Assembly: GCF_000716715.1 (NCBI RefSeq)
Contig: NZ_JNYJ01000044.1
Location: forward strand, 8,983 to 72,982
Direction of reading: 5' to 3'
Length of the DNA: 64,000 bases
From: Dactylosporangium aurantiacum
GTDB taxonomy: Bacteria > Actinomycetota > Actinomycetes > Mycobacteriales > Micromonosporaceae
A model generated the notes under the pieces. It was not told where the DNA came from and did no database searches. It saw nothing but the letters and a program-made list of their open reading frames with translations. Position numbers and translations under genes: made by a program. This document shows positions 42,482 through 50,793 of the stretch, piece by piece; position 1 is the stretch's first letter, and each line of letters opens with the position of its first letter.

Positions 42482-43942
42482 TTAACCGCGTACGTGAGCC
42501 CTGCTCGCGATTTTGGCGGCAACGGCGTCGGCTGCGTCTTGGTGCATCTGTTTGGTGACGCTTTGGTACGTGTCCCGGGTCAGTGTGGTGGTCGAGTGGC
42601 CGAGTTGCTCGGATACGACCTTGATATCGATCCCGGCGTCCAGTGCAATGGTGGCCGCTGAGTGCCGTAGGTCGTGCAGCCGTACCGGCGGCATCCCTGC
42701 CTTCCGTGCCAGCAGCCGGAACCGGGCGCTGAACGCGTTCGGATGCCACGGCTGTCCGTCAGGGCGGACGAAGAACAACCCGGTGTCCGGCCACGCCTCC
42801 CCGGCCACGAGTCGCCATGTCGCGCGAAGCGCCCTGTACGCCGTGAGCGCCCGGACGGTGTCGGCGTCGAGGGCGATGTCCCGGTTTCCGGCTCGGCTCT
42901 TCGGCGGTTTCTGGATGGTCCGGTGGCCCATGATGGCGATCTGGTTGTTGATGGTCAGTTCGCGCTTGGCGAGCCGTACTTCGGTGTCGCGCAGCCCGAC
43001 AGTTTCGCCTCGGCGGAGTCCGCGGTACGCCATCAGGTGCAGCATCGGGTGGATCACCTGGTCGTGGTCGGCGACGTAGTCGAGGAATGTGGCGACCTGC
43101 TCAGCGGTCCAGACCATGACCGGCCCGGGGACTTCGCCGGTGGCCCGCCACCGTTCGACGCGTTCGTCCTCCCACACGATCGGCAGGGCACGGTCGGCGG
43201 GTGTCTTGACGAGCATGGCGGGGTTGGAGCCGACGATGAGTTCGTCGGCGAGGGCGTCGTTGATCGCCTTCCGCAGTACGGCCCGGATGTGGTGCCGGGT
43301 GACCGGCCCGGTGGGGCGGACTCGTGCGACGGTCCTGCGCACGGCCGGGTCCGGGCTCGCCTTGAGCGAGCGGATCTCGGCGTTGCGGTGTTCCATGGCC
43401 ACGAACATCGCCCGCAGGTGGCTGGTGCGCAGTTTGTCGAGGGGTACGTCGCCGAGGTGCGGGATGAGATGGTTCCGGACGATCGACTCGTACCCGTGGA
43501 TGGTGTTGATGTCGGCGGTGAGGTGTTCGAGCCAGGTGGTGAGGTACTCGCCGACGGTGGGCATGTCGCCGAGCGGGCCGTCGCCGCGTAGGCGTTGGCG
43601 GACGCGGTCGACGTCGGGGAACGGGAGGCGGTGGCGTACCGCGTTCTGGACGACGTCGCCGATCTCGATCTGGCGGCGGCGGTCGCGGCCGGCGAGCGCG
43701 AGCAGGGCGCGGGCGTGGTCGCGTTCGGCGACGGCCTGCTGGCGGGTGTCGATGCCGGAGCGGCGCAGCAGCCGCCGTTGCCCGTCAAGCGTGGGTGGGA
43801 GTTCGAGTTGGTACGCCCAGTGCCCGTGCTGCGGGTTCCAGGAGCGGTTCGGGCGGCGGAGTTGAGGGCAGTGGGTGCCGTACGGCTTGTCGGTGTGTGG
43901 GTCGCGGCAGCCGCAGCGTTTGAAGATGCTTCCTTCTGCCAT
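42482..43942 (-). CDS. int: Tyrosine site-specific recombinase (integrase)
   Basis: A 486-residue phage-type integrase. A long N-terminal region with an unusual Cys/His-rich start (FKRCGCRDPHTDKPYGTHC) may bind zinc. Residues about 125-215 are the SAM-like core-binding domain (TVGEYLTTWLEHL). The catalytic domain carries all key residues: Arg in YRGLRRGE, HDLRHSAAT, LGHS and the Tyr nucleophile in TRDTYQSV. It should integrate and excise a mobile element with the excisionase encoded upstream. Its stop is 25 bases from the end of the interrupted hicB frame, so an attachment site may lie there. ATG at 43940-43942. Confidence 0.9.
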   Translation of the reverse strand: MAEGSIFKRCGCRDPHTDKPYGTHCPQLRRPNRSWNPQHGHWAYQLELPPTLDGQRRLLRRSGIDTRQQAVAERDHARALLALAGRDRRRQIEIGDVVQNAVRHRLPFPDVDRVRQRLRGDGPLGDMPTVGEYLTTWLEHLTADINTIHGYESIVRNHLIPHLGDVPLDKLRTSHLRAMFVAMEHRNAEIRSLKASPDPAVRRTVARVRPTGPVTRHHIRAVLRKAINDALADELIVGSNPAMLVKTPADRALPIVWEDERVERWRATGEVPGPVMVWTAEQVATFLDYVADHDQVIHPMLHLMAYRGLRRGETVGLRDTEVRLAKRELTINNQIAIMGHRTIQKPPKSRAGNRDIALDADTVRALTAYRALRATWRLVAGEAWPDTGLFFVRPDGQPWHPNAFSARFRLLARKAGMPPVRLHDLRHSAATIALDAGIDIKVVSEQLGHSTTTLTRDTYQSVTKQMHQDAADAVAAKIASRAHVRG

Positions 43943-44047
43943 GGTCGGTGATGTGCTCCGATCAGGGTGGGCAACGGTTTGTCGTGGACCATCGACGCTC
44001 GCCTCGCCACCGTGTTCAAGTCGTGGCGGGCGAGCGCCGGCGGTTGC

Positions 44048-44260
44048 TTACGCGTCGTGGTGGATGGCGGCGAGCAGCGGCGCGGTCGGTACGCGATAAA
44101 CGGCGCCGACCTTGAGCAGCGGCACCGGGAACGCGCCACGGCGGGCGAGCTTGTACGCGGCGGACCGCGAGATGCCGAGGATCTCCGCTGCGGTGGCGAG
44201 GTCGGTGGTCGGCCCGAGCGCACGGAGCCGCTCGGGAGTCCAGGCGCTACGCGTGGACAT
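44048..44260 (-). CDS. xis: Excisionase-like helix-turn-helix protein
   Basis: A 70-residue protein with one winged helix of the AlpA/Xis (MerR-like) kind: TDLATAAEILGISRSAAYKL, then ARRGAFPVPLLKVGAVYRV. Such proteins direct excision of the element and may regulate its genes. It lies 105 bases upstream of the integrase on the same strand, and its start overlaps the end of the next gene upstream by 14 bases. Confidence 0.8.
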   Translation of the reverse strand: MSTRSAWTPERLRALGPTTDLATAAEILGISRSAAYKLARRGAFPVPLLKVGAVYRVPTAPLLAAIHHDA

Positions 44261-44942
44261 AGGAGTACACGCCGTCGGCGACGGCCTCGTCGTACGGCCG
44301 CTGCGGGTCGTAGATCGGGTGCACCGATGGGTCGAGCTGCTCGGCCTCGGGGAGTTCGTGCAGGGCTAGGCGTTCACCGCGAACATGCCAGGCGAGTTCG
44401 CCGGGGCGGCTGGCCGCGATGGTCAGCCCTTCCGGCTGGTGCTCGAAGCGGTCGTCGGTGGCGACCAGCAGCAACCTGACGCCGGTGTTGTCGGCGAGTG
44501 AGCGGTACCTGCGCAGCCAGCGCGACGACGGTCCACCAGGGTCGCGCTGGTCCCAGAACCCGATGCGCTTGCCGTGGTGCAGGTACTCGCCGTACGGAGC
44601 GGGTACGGACCGCCAGGCGCGAAGGTCGGTGCCCGCCTGTGTACGGGCATGGGTGGCGAGGTCGACGAAGAACTGGTTGACGGTCAGATCTGGCTCGCCA
44701 GGAACGGGCCGGCGCAGCTGGACGCCGGACGGGCCGAGACGCCAGCCCGAGTCGACGCGAACGAGCCAGCCGCGGCGGGCCAGCGTCCGCAGCCGTCGAC
44801 CAGCGCCGGCCGACGTGGAGTCGTAGCCGACCGCGGTGAACTGGTCGGTGGTTAGGGCCCGGTGCTCGGCGAGCATGTCGATGGCCCAGCGGTCGCGCGG
44901 CATGAGGCCGCACAGGTCGGTGAGGGAGAAGGTGGTCTTCAC
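44247..44942 (-). CDS. Replication-relaxation-like protein 1
   Basis: A 231-residue protein whose N-terminal 60 residues form a winged helix (RDRWAIDMLAEHRALTTDQF, then LRTLARRGWLVRV), followed by a segment with restriction-like alternation and FWDQRDP. This is the plan of the replication-relaxation family found on actinobacterial mobile elements; their biochemical role is not well defined. It is related in layout to the next gene upstream, suggesting an old duplication. Four-base overlap with that gene (44939-44942) and a 14-base overlap with xis indicate one operon. Confidence 0.6.
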   Translation of the reverse strand: MKTTFSLTDLCGLMPRDRWAIDMLAEHRALTTDQFTAVGYDSTSAGAGRRLRTLARRGWLVRVDSGWRLGPSGVQLRRPVPGEPDLTVNQFFVDLATHARTQAGTDLRAWRSVPAPYGEYLHHGKRIGFWDQRDPGGPSSRWLRRYRSLADNTGVRLLLVATDDRFEHQPEGLTIAASRPGELAWHVRGERLALHELPEAEQLDPSVHPIYDPQRPYDEAVADGVYSYVHA

Positions 44943-45778
44943 GGTTGTGTGCCTCCGGTGGGCAGGTCAGCGAGGGCGTGCGGGCCGGGGTGGCCGTGCA
45001 GCCACCAGGGCCCGGTGGCGGGGTGGGTGCCGGGGACGCGGGCGGCGGTGGCGACCGGCGTCCCGAGCGGGCCGAGGTCGGCGAGCCGCTGGTGCAGGTG
45101 GTGTTCGCGGTCCGGGGAGTGCAGCCACAGCAGGACCGGCCACGCCGGGCCGCCGAGCGCGACGAACCGGGCGTACCCGGCGAGCTTGCGCAGCAGTTCG
45201 GTGAGTGGTTCGCCGCCGGTGTCGTACTCGAGGAAGAACGGCACCCCGGACCAGACGCCGTGCCCGTCAGGGCGGATGAGGGTCTGCGTGATGAGCTCCA
45301 CCCGGTCGCCCGGTCCGGCGAACGCACCGGGTGCGCTGCATTCCGACTCGGGCCACCACCGTTCCAATGCCTGCGGGGAGTGGCCGGCGAGTTGGGTGAA
45401 GAAGCCGTTGACCCCGAGGCGGTGCTGCAGGATGCGGGAGGCGGTCCAGCGGCGGCGGATCGCCTTCGCGTACCCGGGTCTGGGTATCGGCTCGTCGCGT
45501 TGCGCCGCGACAACCTCGGCGCCGAGCTGGTCGATGACGTAGTGGAACGGGTACGAGCCGCCCTCGGCCCGGAACGGCCGGAACCGGTCCACCACCTTCA
45601 GCGCGGTGAGCCGGTGCAGGCGGTGCTGCGCGAAGTCCAGCGACGGGAACAGCGCCTCAGCGATCTGCCCGGTCGTCAGGACCCCGTGGTCGTAGAGCCA
45701 GTCGAGGAGTTGATGGTCGCGGGCAGTCAACACCGACTGCACCCGCAAGACCTGGTCAGGCACGGTGATCCCTTTCAT
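44939..45778 (-). CDS. Replication-relaxation-like protein 2
   Basis: A 279-residue protein with a winged helix at about 15-75 (RDHQLLDWLYDHGVLTTGQI, then LTALKVVDRFRPF) and a C-terminal domain containing PFFLEYDTGGEPLTELLRKL, where the Glu and nearby residues recall nuclease-fold strands. It belongs to the same family as the following gene. The ATG at 45778 is given; a GTG at 45763, preceded by AAGGGA, is an alternative. It is the first gene of the operon that ends with the integrase, and it faces the large iterated-repeat region. Confidence 0.65.
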   Translation of the reverse strand: MKGITVPDQVLRVQSVLTARDHQLLDWLYDHGVLTTGQIAEALFPSLDFAQHRLHRLTALKVVDRFRPFRAEGGSYPFHYVIDQLGAEVVAAQRDEPIPRPGYAKAIRRRWTASRILQHRLGVNGFFTQLAGHSPQALERWWPESECSAPGAFAGPGDRVELITQTLIRPDGHGVWSGVPFFLEYDTGGEPLTELLRKLAGYARFVALGGPAWPVLLWLHSPDREHHLHQRLADLGPLGTPVATAARVPGTHPATGPWWLHGHPGPHALADLPTGGTQP

Positions 45779-46026
45779 CTGGTACGGGGAGAGAGAACGC
45801 AACGTGTCTCTGAGCCGCCGCCCGAACGGCGGAACGGGCCACGTGCTGCAGGGACAGCGGCCGACGCCGTCCGTTGCGGGGTCCGGATCAAGACGGACAC
45901 CATGACGGCGGTCAACAAGGACGCCAGCACCGACGGCAAAGCGCCTACCGACCTCACGGGGTCCGTAGCGAACGGCGACGGCACCTGCTCCATCGGCCGT
46001 CGGGCCCTGCATCTCCCTATCCGCCT

Positions 46027-46258
46027 TTGTGAGCGCTGGCGAACACCCCCTCCGCTCACAGCCGCTCACAGCCGCTCACAGGCGTTCCGCGCCGGGCTCG
46101 TGAGTGCTCCGTGAGTCGCTGTGAGCGCAGGACCGGGCTTCCTGTGAGCGTCACGTGGTACGGGCAGGATTTGCGCTGTGAGTGCGTGTGAGCTGCTGTG
46201 AGAGCCGGGCGGCGAGCCGCTCACAGCGGAACTGATCGCTGTGAGCGGTTGTGAGCGC
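46027..46258. repeat. Array of TGTGAGCG iterons
   Basis: At least thirteen copies of (C/T)TGTGAGCG or close variants in 230 bases, on both strands. Exact or nearly exact copies lie at about 46027, three inverted copies as CGCTCACAG at 46053-46081, then 46118, 46142, 46175, 46195, an inverted copy at 46218, 46238 and 46249. Such density is typical of an origin or of the operator of a replication, partition or transfer regulator. It lies upstream of the replication-relaxation operon. Confidence 0.7.
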
Positions 46259-46341
46259 CGACGGCTCGGCCAACGCGCGGTGTCGATACATCCGCCGTGT
46301 CACGCGGACTGCTGACAACCGGCGGCAGAGCGTGGACAGGT

Positions 46342-46785
46342 AGATGTCAACTACGATCATCAATGACGTCGCTCGCGTGTCATCGCCGTGTCAACGACGC
46401 GAGCCGATGTCAGGAACCGCCTGTCACAGCGCGCCACCGGATGTCACTCGCGTGTCGATCCAATCGCGCGCAACGCGCGGTGGGCCAATGTGGCATGCCA
46501 CCCCGACGCGACGGCATGTCAAACACCAGGTGAGGCATCATTTGACCTTGACGGAGGACTGCACCGCGACGGTGATGTCAGCCGTGACATCGCGGAATGT
46601 CAGCGAAGATCATCGATTGACATCGCCGTGGCCCGGATGTGACACGCCCTGCTGTCACAGTCGCCGCACCCAATGTCACTCACCGATGACACGATCGTCG
46701 CCAGCGCCGCGTCGATGTCAGCGTTGTCCACGCCGCATGTCATAACCGTCGCGTGCCGTGCCGGTCCCCTGTCGGCGGTGGTGTC
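46342..46785. repeat. Array of ATGTCA iterons
   Basis: About eighteen copies of (A/G)TGTCA in 440 bases. They begin at about 46343 and continue at 46376, 46387, 46407, 46421, 46440, 46515, 46574, 46597, 46652, 46672, 46714, 46736 and 46780, with TGACAT inverted copies near 46585 and 46616. Several are part of TGTCAC-AG or GATGTCAGC blocks. The array adjoins the TGTGAGCG array but has a different unit, so a different protein probably binds it. No gene is read through it. Confidence 0.65.
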
Positions 46786-46871
46786 ACGACAACGACGACT
46801 TGACTCCGCGGCAAAGGCGAGCGTTCATCGACGTCCAGCCATCCCGGAAATCCACCGGCAGGGGAGGACTC

Positions 46872-47168
46872 GTGTCAGACGTACCGCCACGCCACGGCCC
46901 ACCGACCGCGGGCAGCTTCGGCCAGCTGATCACCCGCCGCAGGCACCAACTCGGCCTCACTCAAGGCGACCTGGCAGACCACCTGTGCGCCAAGTCCGGA
47001 CGCCCGACCTTCACCCGCCACGAAATCTCGCGGTACGAGCGCGGCCTGCGCATCCCGACGGCACCGCTGCTGACCGCCATCGCCGACTCACTCGATCTCC
47101 CCATGGCCGTCCTACGCCGGACCGCAGCCGCCGACCGGAAACGCCGGCACGCGGGGAGCCGACATTGA
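46872..47168 (+). CDS. XRE family helix-turn-helix regulator
   Basis: A 98-residue protein with one XRE (Cro/CI) domain: FGQLITRRRHQLGLTQGDLA at about 17-36 then FTRHEISRYERGLRIP. The C-terminal tail is Arg-rich. It probably binds DNA close by, and the iterated ATGTCA sites just upstream are candidates. The GTG at 46872 has GGGAGG four bases before it. Its TGA overlaps the TTG start of the next gene. Confidence 0.75.
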   Translation: MSDVPPRHGPPTAGSFGQLITRRRHQLGLTQGDLADHLCAKSGRPTFTRHEISRYERGLRIPTAPLLTAIADSLDLPMAVLRRTAAADRKRRHAGSRH

Positions 47169-47500
47169 GCGCCACCCACCGGGTCGTCCGCCCGTCCTGG
47201 ACCTGCGCCGTCGACGGACTGCCATGGCCATGCACCGAGGCGCAGCGAAGCCTGCGGGACAACGACCCCGCCATGCTGCGCCAGACCATGGCCAACCTCA
47301 TGGCCATCGCCCAACGAGAGCTGGCCAACACCGACCCCGCAACGCTGTACCGGCGCTTCCTCGCGTGGACCCTCGAACCCGACCAGCGATGCGCCATCTG
47401 CGGCAGCCGCCGCCACGCCATGATCCCCGGCATCCCGCCGCGCCTCACACCGTGCGACGGCCTACGAGCTGCCCTCGCCGCCGACGACCTGCCCAGGTAA
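47165..47500 (+). CDS. Small Cys-containing protein of actinomycete mobile elements
   Basis: A 111-residue protein starting at TTG 47165, coupled to the XRE gene by a 4-base overlap. It has two Cys pairs, WTCAVDGLPWPCTEAQRSL near the N-terminus and RCAICGSRRH near residue 80, which could bind a metal. Similar WxCxxxxxPWPC proteins accompany XRE regulators in actinomycetes, but their role is unknown to me. Confidence 0.55.
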   Translation: MSATHRVVRPSWTCAVDGLPWPCTEAQRSLRDNDPAMLRQTMANLMAIAQRELANTDPATLYRRFLAWTLEPDQRCAICGSRRHAMIPGIPPRLTPCDGLRAALAADDLPR

Positions 47501-47635
47501 TCGCCGAACGCGGCGACGGGTGGCAGCCGCTCATTCACGGCCAAGAAGCAGAGAACTCCTGAACGTACGTCGTCACGCCTGGTGGTAGTGGATGTACGGG
47601 CTCAGGATCTGTCGCTGCCACAAGTCGAACAGCTG

Positions 47636-47665
47636 CCACGTACGTCACGTACTTGACGTACGTGG
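47636..47665. promoter_or_regulatory. Perfect 12-bp inverted repeat, toxin-antitoxin operator
   Basis: CCACGTACGTCA (47636-47647), six bases, TGACGTACGTGG (47654-47665). Each arm holds an ACGTACGT palindrome. It lies 40 bases before the antitoxin start, and another GAACGTACGTC half-site is at about 47561. Autorepression by the antitoxin or the toxin-antitoxin complex is the obvious reading. Confidence 0.65.
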
Positions 47666-47705
47666 GCGTAGGTTGCATGCTAAGGAGGAACGTCTAGGGG
47701 GGATC

Positions 47706-48122
47706 ATGTCCATTGCTGCGCATTTCGACAGCTATTCCACCGCTCGGGCGCACTTCAAAGACCTACTCGACGCTGCGCGCCGTGGCCGGGTGGCGACCGT
47801 GCAACGGGAGACCGGCCGGGCTGCGGTCGTGGACGCCGAGCGGCTGCGCGCCAGCCTCGTCGGTGTCCTGCCGTTGCCGCAGGTGGTGGCCGAGGACGGT
47901 GGATGGTCGGTGTTCCTGCCCGGAGTGCCGGTCGCCGCTGACGCGGCGACGTTCGACGAGGCGATCGAGGAGATGATCGTGGCGTTGCGGGAGTATGCCG
48001 ACGACTGGCAGGAGCGGCTGCTGGACGCGCCGAATCACCGGAGCAACTGGGCGCTGGTCCAAGTGATCGAGCTCAGCGACGACCTCCAACTGCGCGAATG
48101 GCTGGCGGGTCCGGCCCGATGA
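47706..48122 (+). CDS. Antitoxin with Phd-like N-terminus and HicB-like C-terminus
   Basis: A 138-residue protein. Residues 5-50 (FDSYSTARAHFKDLLDAARR, then VATVQRETGRAAVVDAERLR) resemble the Phd/YefM DNA-binding fold. Residues about 60-100 (EDGGWSVFLPGVPVAADAAT) resemble the HicB partial RNase H fold. It would neutralise the following toxin and repress the operon. The ATG at 47706 is chosen because the longer frame upstream would read through the palindromic operator. The stop overlaps the toxin ATG by four bases. Confidence 0.75.
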   Translation: MSIAAHFDSYSTARAHFKDLLDAARRGRVATVQRETGRAAVVDAERLRASLVGVLPLPQVVAEDGGWSVFLPGVPVAADAATFDEAIEEMIVALREYADDWQERLLDAPNHRSNWALVQVIELSDDLQLREWLAGPAR

Positions 48123-48547
48123 GCTGGCCGACGCCGACGCGCCAGGATCACCAGAAGTTCTGCGAACTCGAGGGATGGGAGCCCGTCCGGACCGCCCGTG
48201 GCCGGACCGGCTCCCATCATGTGACGTACGAGCTGGTGCTGCCGGACGGCCGGATTCTGCGAACTCGGATCTCCCACCCGCCCGACCGCAGCACCTACGG
48301 CCCAGGTATCTGGAGTCACATCCTGCGCGACCAGCTCGACGTCACCGAGGACGTCTTCTGGAATTGCGTGCGCTCTGGCGTCACGCCGGCCCGGGGCAAG
48401 CCGGAAGCGCCGACAGCCGAACCGATCCCGACCGAGGTGGTGCACCTGCTCATCACCCGGGTCGGCCTCACCGAACCGGACGTGGCGCGCATGACCAAGG
48501 ACGAGGCCATCGCGCGGCTGAACCAGCACTGGGCCGAGGGCGTCTGA
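48119..48547 (+). CDS. Toxin of the adjacent toxin-antitoxin pair (HicA/RelE-like)
   Basis: A 142-residue protein of the group annotated in actinomycetes as cytotoxic translational repressor of toxin-antitoxin stability. It has FCELEGWEPVRTARGRTGSH, then HVTYELVLPDG and RISHPPDRSTYGPGIWSHIL. The GSHHVTYE segment recalls the catalytic His strand of HicA-type mRNA interferases. It probably cuts or blocks mRNA. Translation is coupled to the antitoxin by ATGA. Confidence 0.7.
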   Translation: MSWPTPTRQDHQKFCELEGWEPVRTARGRTGSHHVTYELVLPDGRILRTRISHPPDRSTYGPGIWSHILRDQLDVTEDVFWNCVRSGVTPARGKPEAPTAEPIPTEVVHLLITRVGLTEPDVARMTKDEAIARLNQHWAEGV

Positions 48548-48880
48548 AGCCCTCAAAGGCAAGAGCGCAGCCTCAACCAGATCGGAAGGACCCATCGACG
48601 ACCTCAGAACTGCCCGCGGTCAGCACCTCCGCGCCGATCGACGGCTACGAGGCCGCGGTGCGGTGGGCGCAGAAGGCCACCTTTGACCCGAACGACCGCA
48701 CCGTGGAGCGAGACAAGGTTGCCGCCGCCAGCGGACGCACCTTGCTGCAAGTTGTCGGAGAGTCCGGGGTAGCGACCCGCCACTCCTTCGGCTGGCCAAG
48801 GTCGGCGACGACACCAAGGAACTGAAGGGCGTCGCCACCAGCCGAAAGCTCACTCCCGTGCGTCTTGTAGACCTTACTGA
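48548..48880. other. Stretch with possible gene fragment
   Basis: On the plus strand a frame reads APIDGYEAAVRWAQKATFDP, then RTVERDKVAAASGRTLLQVV, up to a stop at 48825. It looks protein-like but has no start with a binding site and no match I recognise. The opposite frame is a weaker candidate. It may be the remains of an inserted or deleted gene. Confidence 0.35.
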
Positions 48881-49090
48881 TCAGGTACGGAAGGTATTCG
48901 GCGGAGGCATGCCACTCCCCGAGTCGGCGCCAATTTGCGCCTGCAGATCGCACCGTTCAGCCCTGCTGACCGCCGCCAGTATCTGCTCTCGCGTCTGCCG
49001 GCGGCGAGCAACTCGCTCGGCGCCGTCCCAGATCGGGTCGGCGGCTCGAGCCCTTGCCTTCACGTCTCGCCAGTTTGAAGCCTCGGCCAC
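48881..49090 (-). pseudogene. Truncated XRE-type (HigA-like) antitoxin
   Basis: From the GTG at 49090, with GGGGAGG six bases upstream, the frame reads VAEASNWRDVKARARAADPI, then WDGAERVARRRQTREQILAA and VSRAERCDLQAQIG. This is the usual N-terminus of actinobacterial XRE antitoxins. The helix-turn-helix that should follow is missing; the frame ends after about 15 unrelated codons. No HigB toxin is next to it. It is a relic. Confidence 0.6.
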
Positions 49091-49230
49091 GACCGACCTC
49101 CCCTGTCACAGTGATCAACCTGGCTGCCTCCTGCCATAGGCCATACATGAGCCCATGAGATCGGCGCCTGCGGCTACTGAGCGCCCGTGAGAATGGCTTT
49201 CAACATGCCAGACGCATGGTGTCCTGACGC

Positions 49231-50526
49231 CTACTCTTCGGCTTCCGTCGCCGTGTCCGCGACCTGACGTTGGTCGACGCCAGTGGCGTGGCGTCCCAGC
49301 TTCTTGGTCTTGAACAGCGAAACGGCTGCTCCACCGACCGCACCGGCCGCACCGGCGATTGCTCCGCCTACACCCTTCACCGCGGTCAGCGCCTGCGGAG
49401 CATCCGGGATACCGTCGCCGTCCAGGTCGACGCTTCTGAACGGACGCGACACAGCGCCCGCCGCCGTTACTACCCCGGCACCCGCCGCGTTGGCTGCGTC
49501 GGAGATCCAGTTTCCCGTTGCCTTCGCGGCGCCTTCCAAGGCTGCGAGTGCCCGGTTCGGTTCGGCCTTGACGTCGTCGTCCTCGCGCTTCGCCTTCACT
49601 GGAATGGCCAGATGTGCCGGGAACTTGTCCGGGGCATCCGGGAATGCGACCCGAGCAGCGTCGACCACCTCCCGACCGAAGAGGAAACGCGTGACGCCCC
49701 CTGCCAGGGCTCCGACTCCGTATTCGATCGTCGCCTGCTGCTTTCCACTCAAGTTCAGGCGCAAGGTATCCAGTTGGCCCGTCTGGATGGTGCCAACGAG
49801 GCTTTGCGCCGCACCCCCAGGCAGCATGTCCGCAAGCGTGTTCGCCCAATGCGACCAATCGCCCCGGCCTGCGGCAATCGCGTGTCCGACGCCAACGGCA
49901 CCGCCCGTCGACACAGTTGCCAGGTCAGTTGCCATCGTCGCAATCTGCTGCTGGCTGACGCGCCCATTCGACAGTCCGTAGACCAGGGCGTGAGCTTGCT
50001 CCTTATCGAGGTCCATGCCGTGGATGTCAGCGATGGCGAGTCCGAAGATCGCGGTGATCTCGAACTGCAACTGCTCGTCACCCGCTGGGAGCAGCGCCGC
50101 GACTCGCCGGGCTCCTGTCCTCGCGACGCCGAGCGCTGCGTCCTTAGCCGCCGCCTTCGTGGCTTCCTTAGCGGCGACCTTCGCCGCCTGCTTCGCGGCT
50201 TCCTTACTCGCCTTCTTCGCTGCCTGCTGGCTCGCGCTCTTGGCACCTGCCGCAGCGGCCCCAGCGACGGGAATCAGTGCGATCCCGACATCCACCACTA
50301 TCGCACCGGCGGCGATGACGGCCCCCGCAGTGCTGATGGCGGTGACGTACTGGCGCTCGAGCAGTCGGATCAATTCGGCAGGCGTTGCATCCGGATTCCG
50401 TCGGCGGGCGCGCATGACGTACTTGCGAGCGATCGAATGCCGAGCGCTGACCGCCTTCGCGATGTTCAGGGTGGCGTCCTGCTCGACGAGTTCAACCTCG
50501 AATGTGTTCTCGTCCATGTCCGTCAT
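49231..50526 (-). CDS. EcsC-like membrane-associated protein
   Basis: A 431-residue protein. After 50 residues, hydrophobic segments (AISTAGAVIAAGAIVVDVGI, then ALIPVAGAAAAG) are followed by a Lys/Ala-rich helix of about 40 residues (KKASKEAAKQAAKVAAKEAT). LQFEITAIFGLAIADIHGMD and the helices after it resemble the EcsC domain, and Gly/Ala-rich hydrophobic stretches follow. The tail contains DLDGDGIPDAP, a calcium-loop-like sequence of the EF-hand/thrombospondin type 3 kind. Function unknown; the family call is tentative. GGAGG lies seven bases before the ATG. Confidence 0.5.
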   Translation of the reverse strand: MTDMDENTFEVELVEQDATLNIAKAVSARHSIARKYVMRARRRNPDATPAELIRLLERQYVTAISTAGAVIAAGAIVVDVGIALIPVAGAAAAGAKSASQQAAKKASKEAAKQAAKVAAKEATKAAAKDAALGVARTGARRVAALLPAGDEQLQFEITAIFGLAIADIHGMDLDKEQAHALVYGLSNGRVSQQQIATMATDLATVSTGGAVGVGHAIAAGRGDWSHWANTLADMLPGGAAQSLVGTIQTGQLDTLRLNLSGKQQATIEYGVGALAGGVTRFLFGREVVDAARVAFPDAPDKFPAHLAIPVKAKREDDDVKAEPNRALAALEGAAKATGNWISDAANAAGAGVVTAAGAVSRPFRSVDLDGDGIPDAPQALTAVKGVGGAIAGAAGAVGGAAVSLFKTKKLGRHATGVDQRQVADTATEAEE

Positions 50527-50592
50527 CGATCAGCCTCCTCCGGCCGCTGCATTGTCACCGTCCCGCCCGCCACACGGGTAGCGCACGACTGG

Positions 50593-50793
50593 TCAGAAAC
50601 TCGCGTTCGATCGGCGCGCTGGAGACGGCAACCGGGTCCGCCGCGACGGTATGAACGTGACGATGTTCGACCCGTCCCAAATCGCGACCTGGGTGTCCAG
50701 CAGCAGGCTCATCTGCCGCTGCACAAGTCGAAGGCGATCTTCGCGTTGATCCCGGATGAGTCGCAGTCGCAGGTTCGTCTTGGCCTCATGCAT
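50593..50793 (-). CDS. Possible small protein
   Basis: A 66-residue frame starting MHEAKTNLRLRLIRDQREDR, then LRLVQRQMSLLLDTQVAIWD. GGAGG is 12 bases before the ATG at 50791-50793. It would be a charged helix followed by a short strand region and an Arg/Ser-rich tail. I recognise no family and the spacing is long, so it may be chance. Confidence 0.3.
   Translation of the reverse strand: MHEAKTNLRLRLIRDQREDRLRLVQRQMSLLLDTQVAIWDGSNIVTFIPSRRTRLPSPARRSNASF

Noticed and set aside
48645..48953. Minus-strand frame of 102 codons as a toxin gene
   Set aside because: No binding site or recognisable motif, and it overlaps the better supported antitoxin relic.
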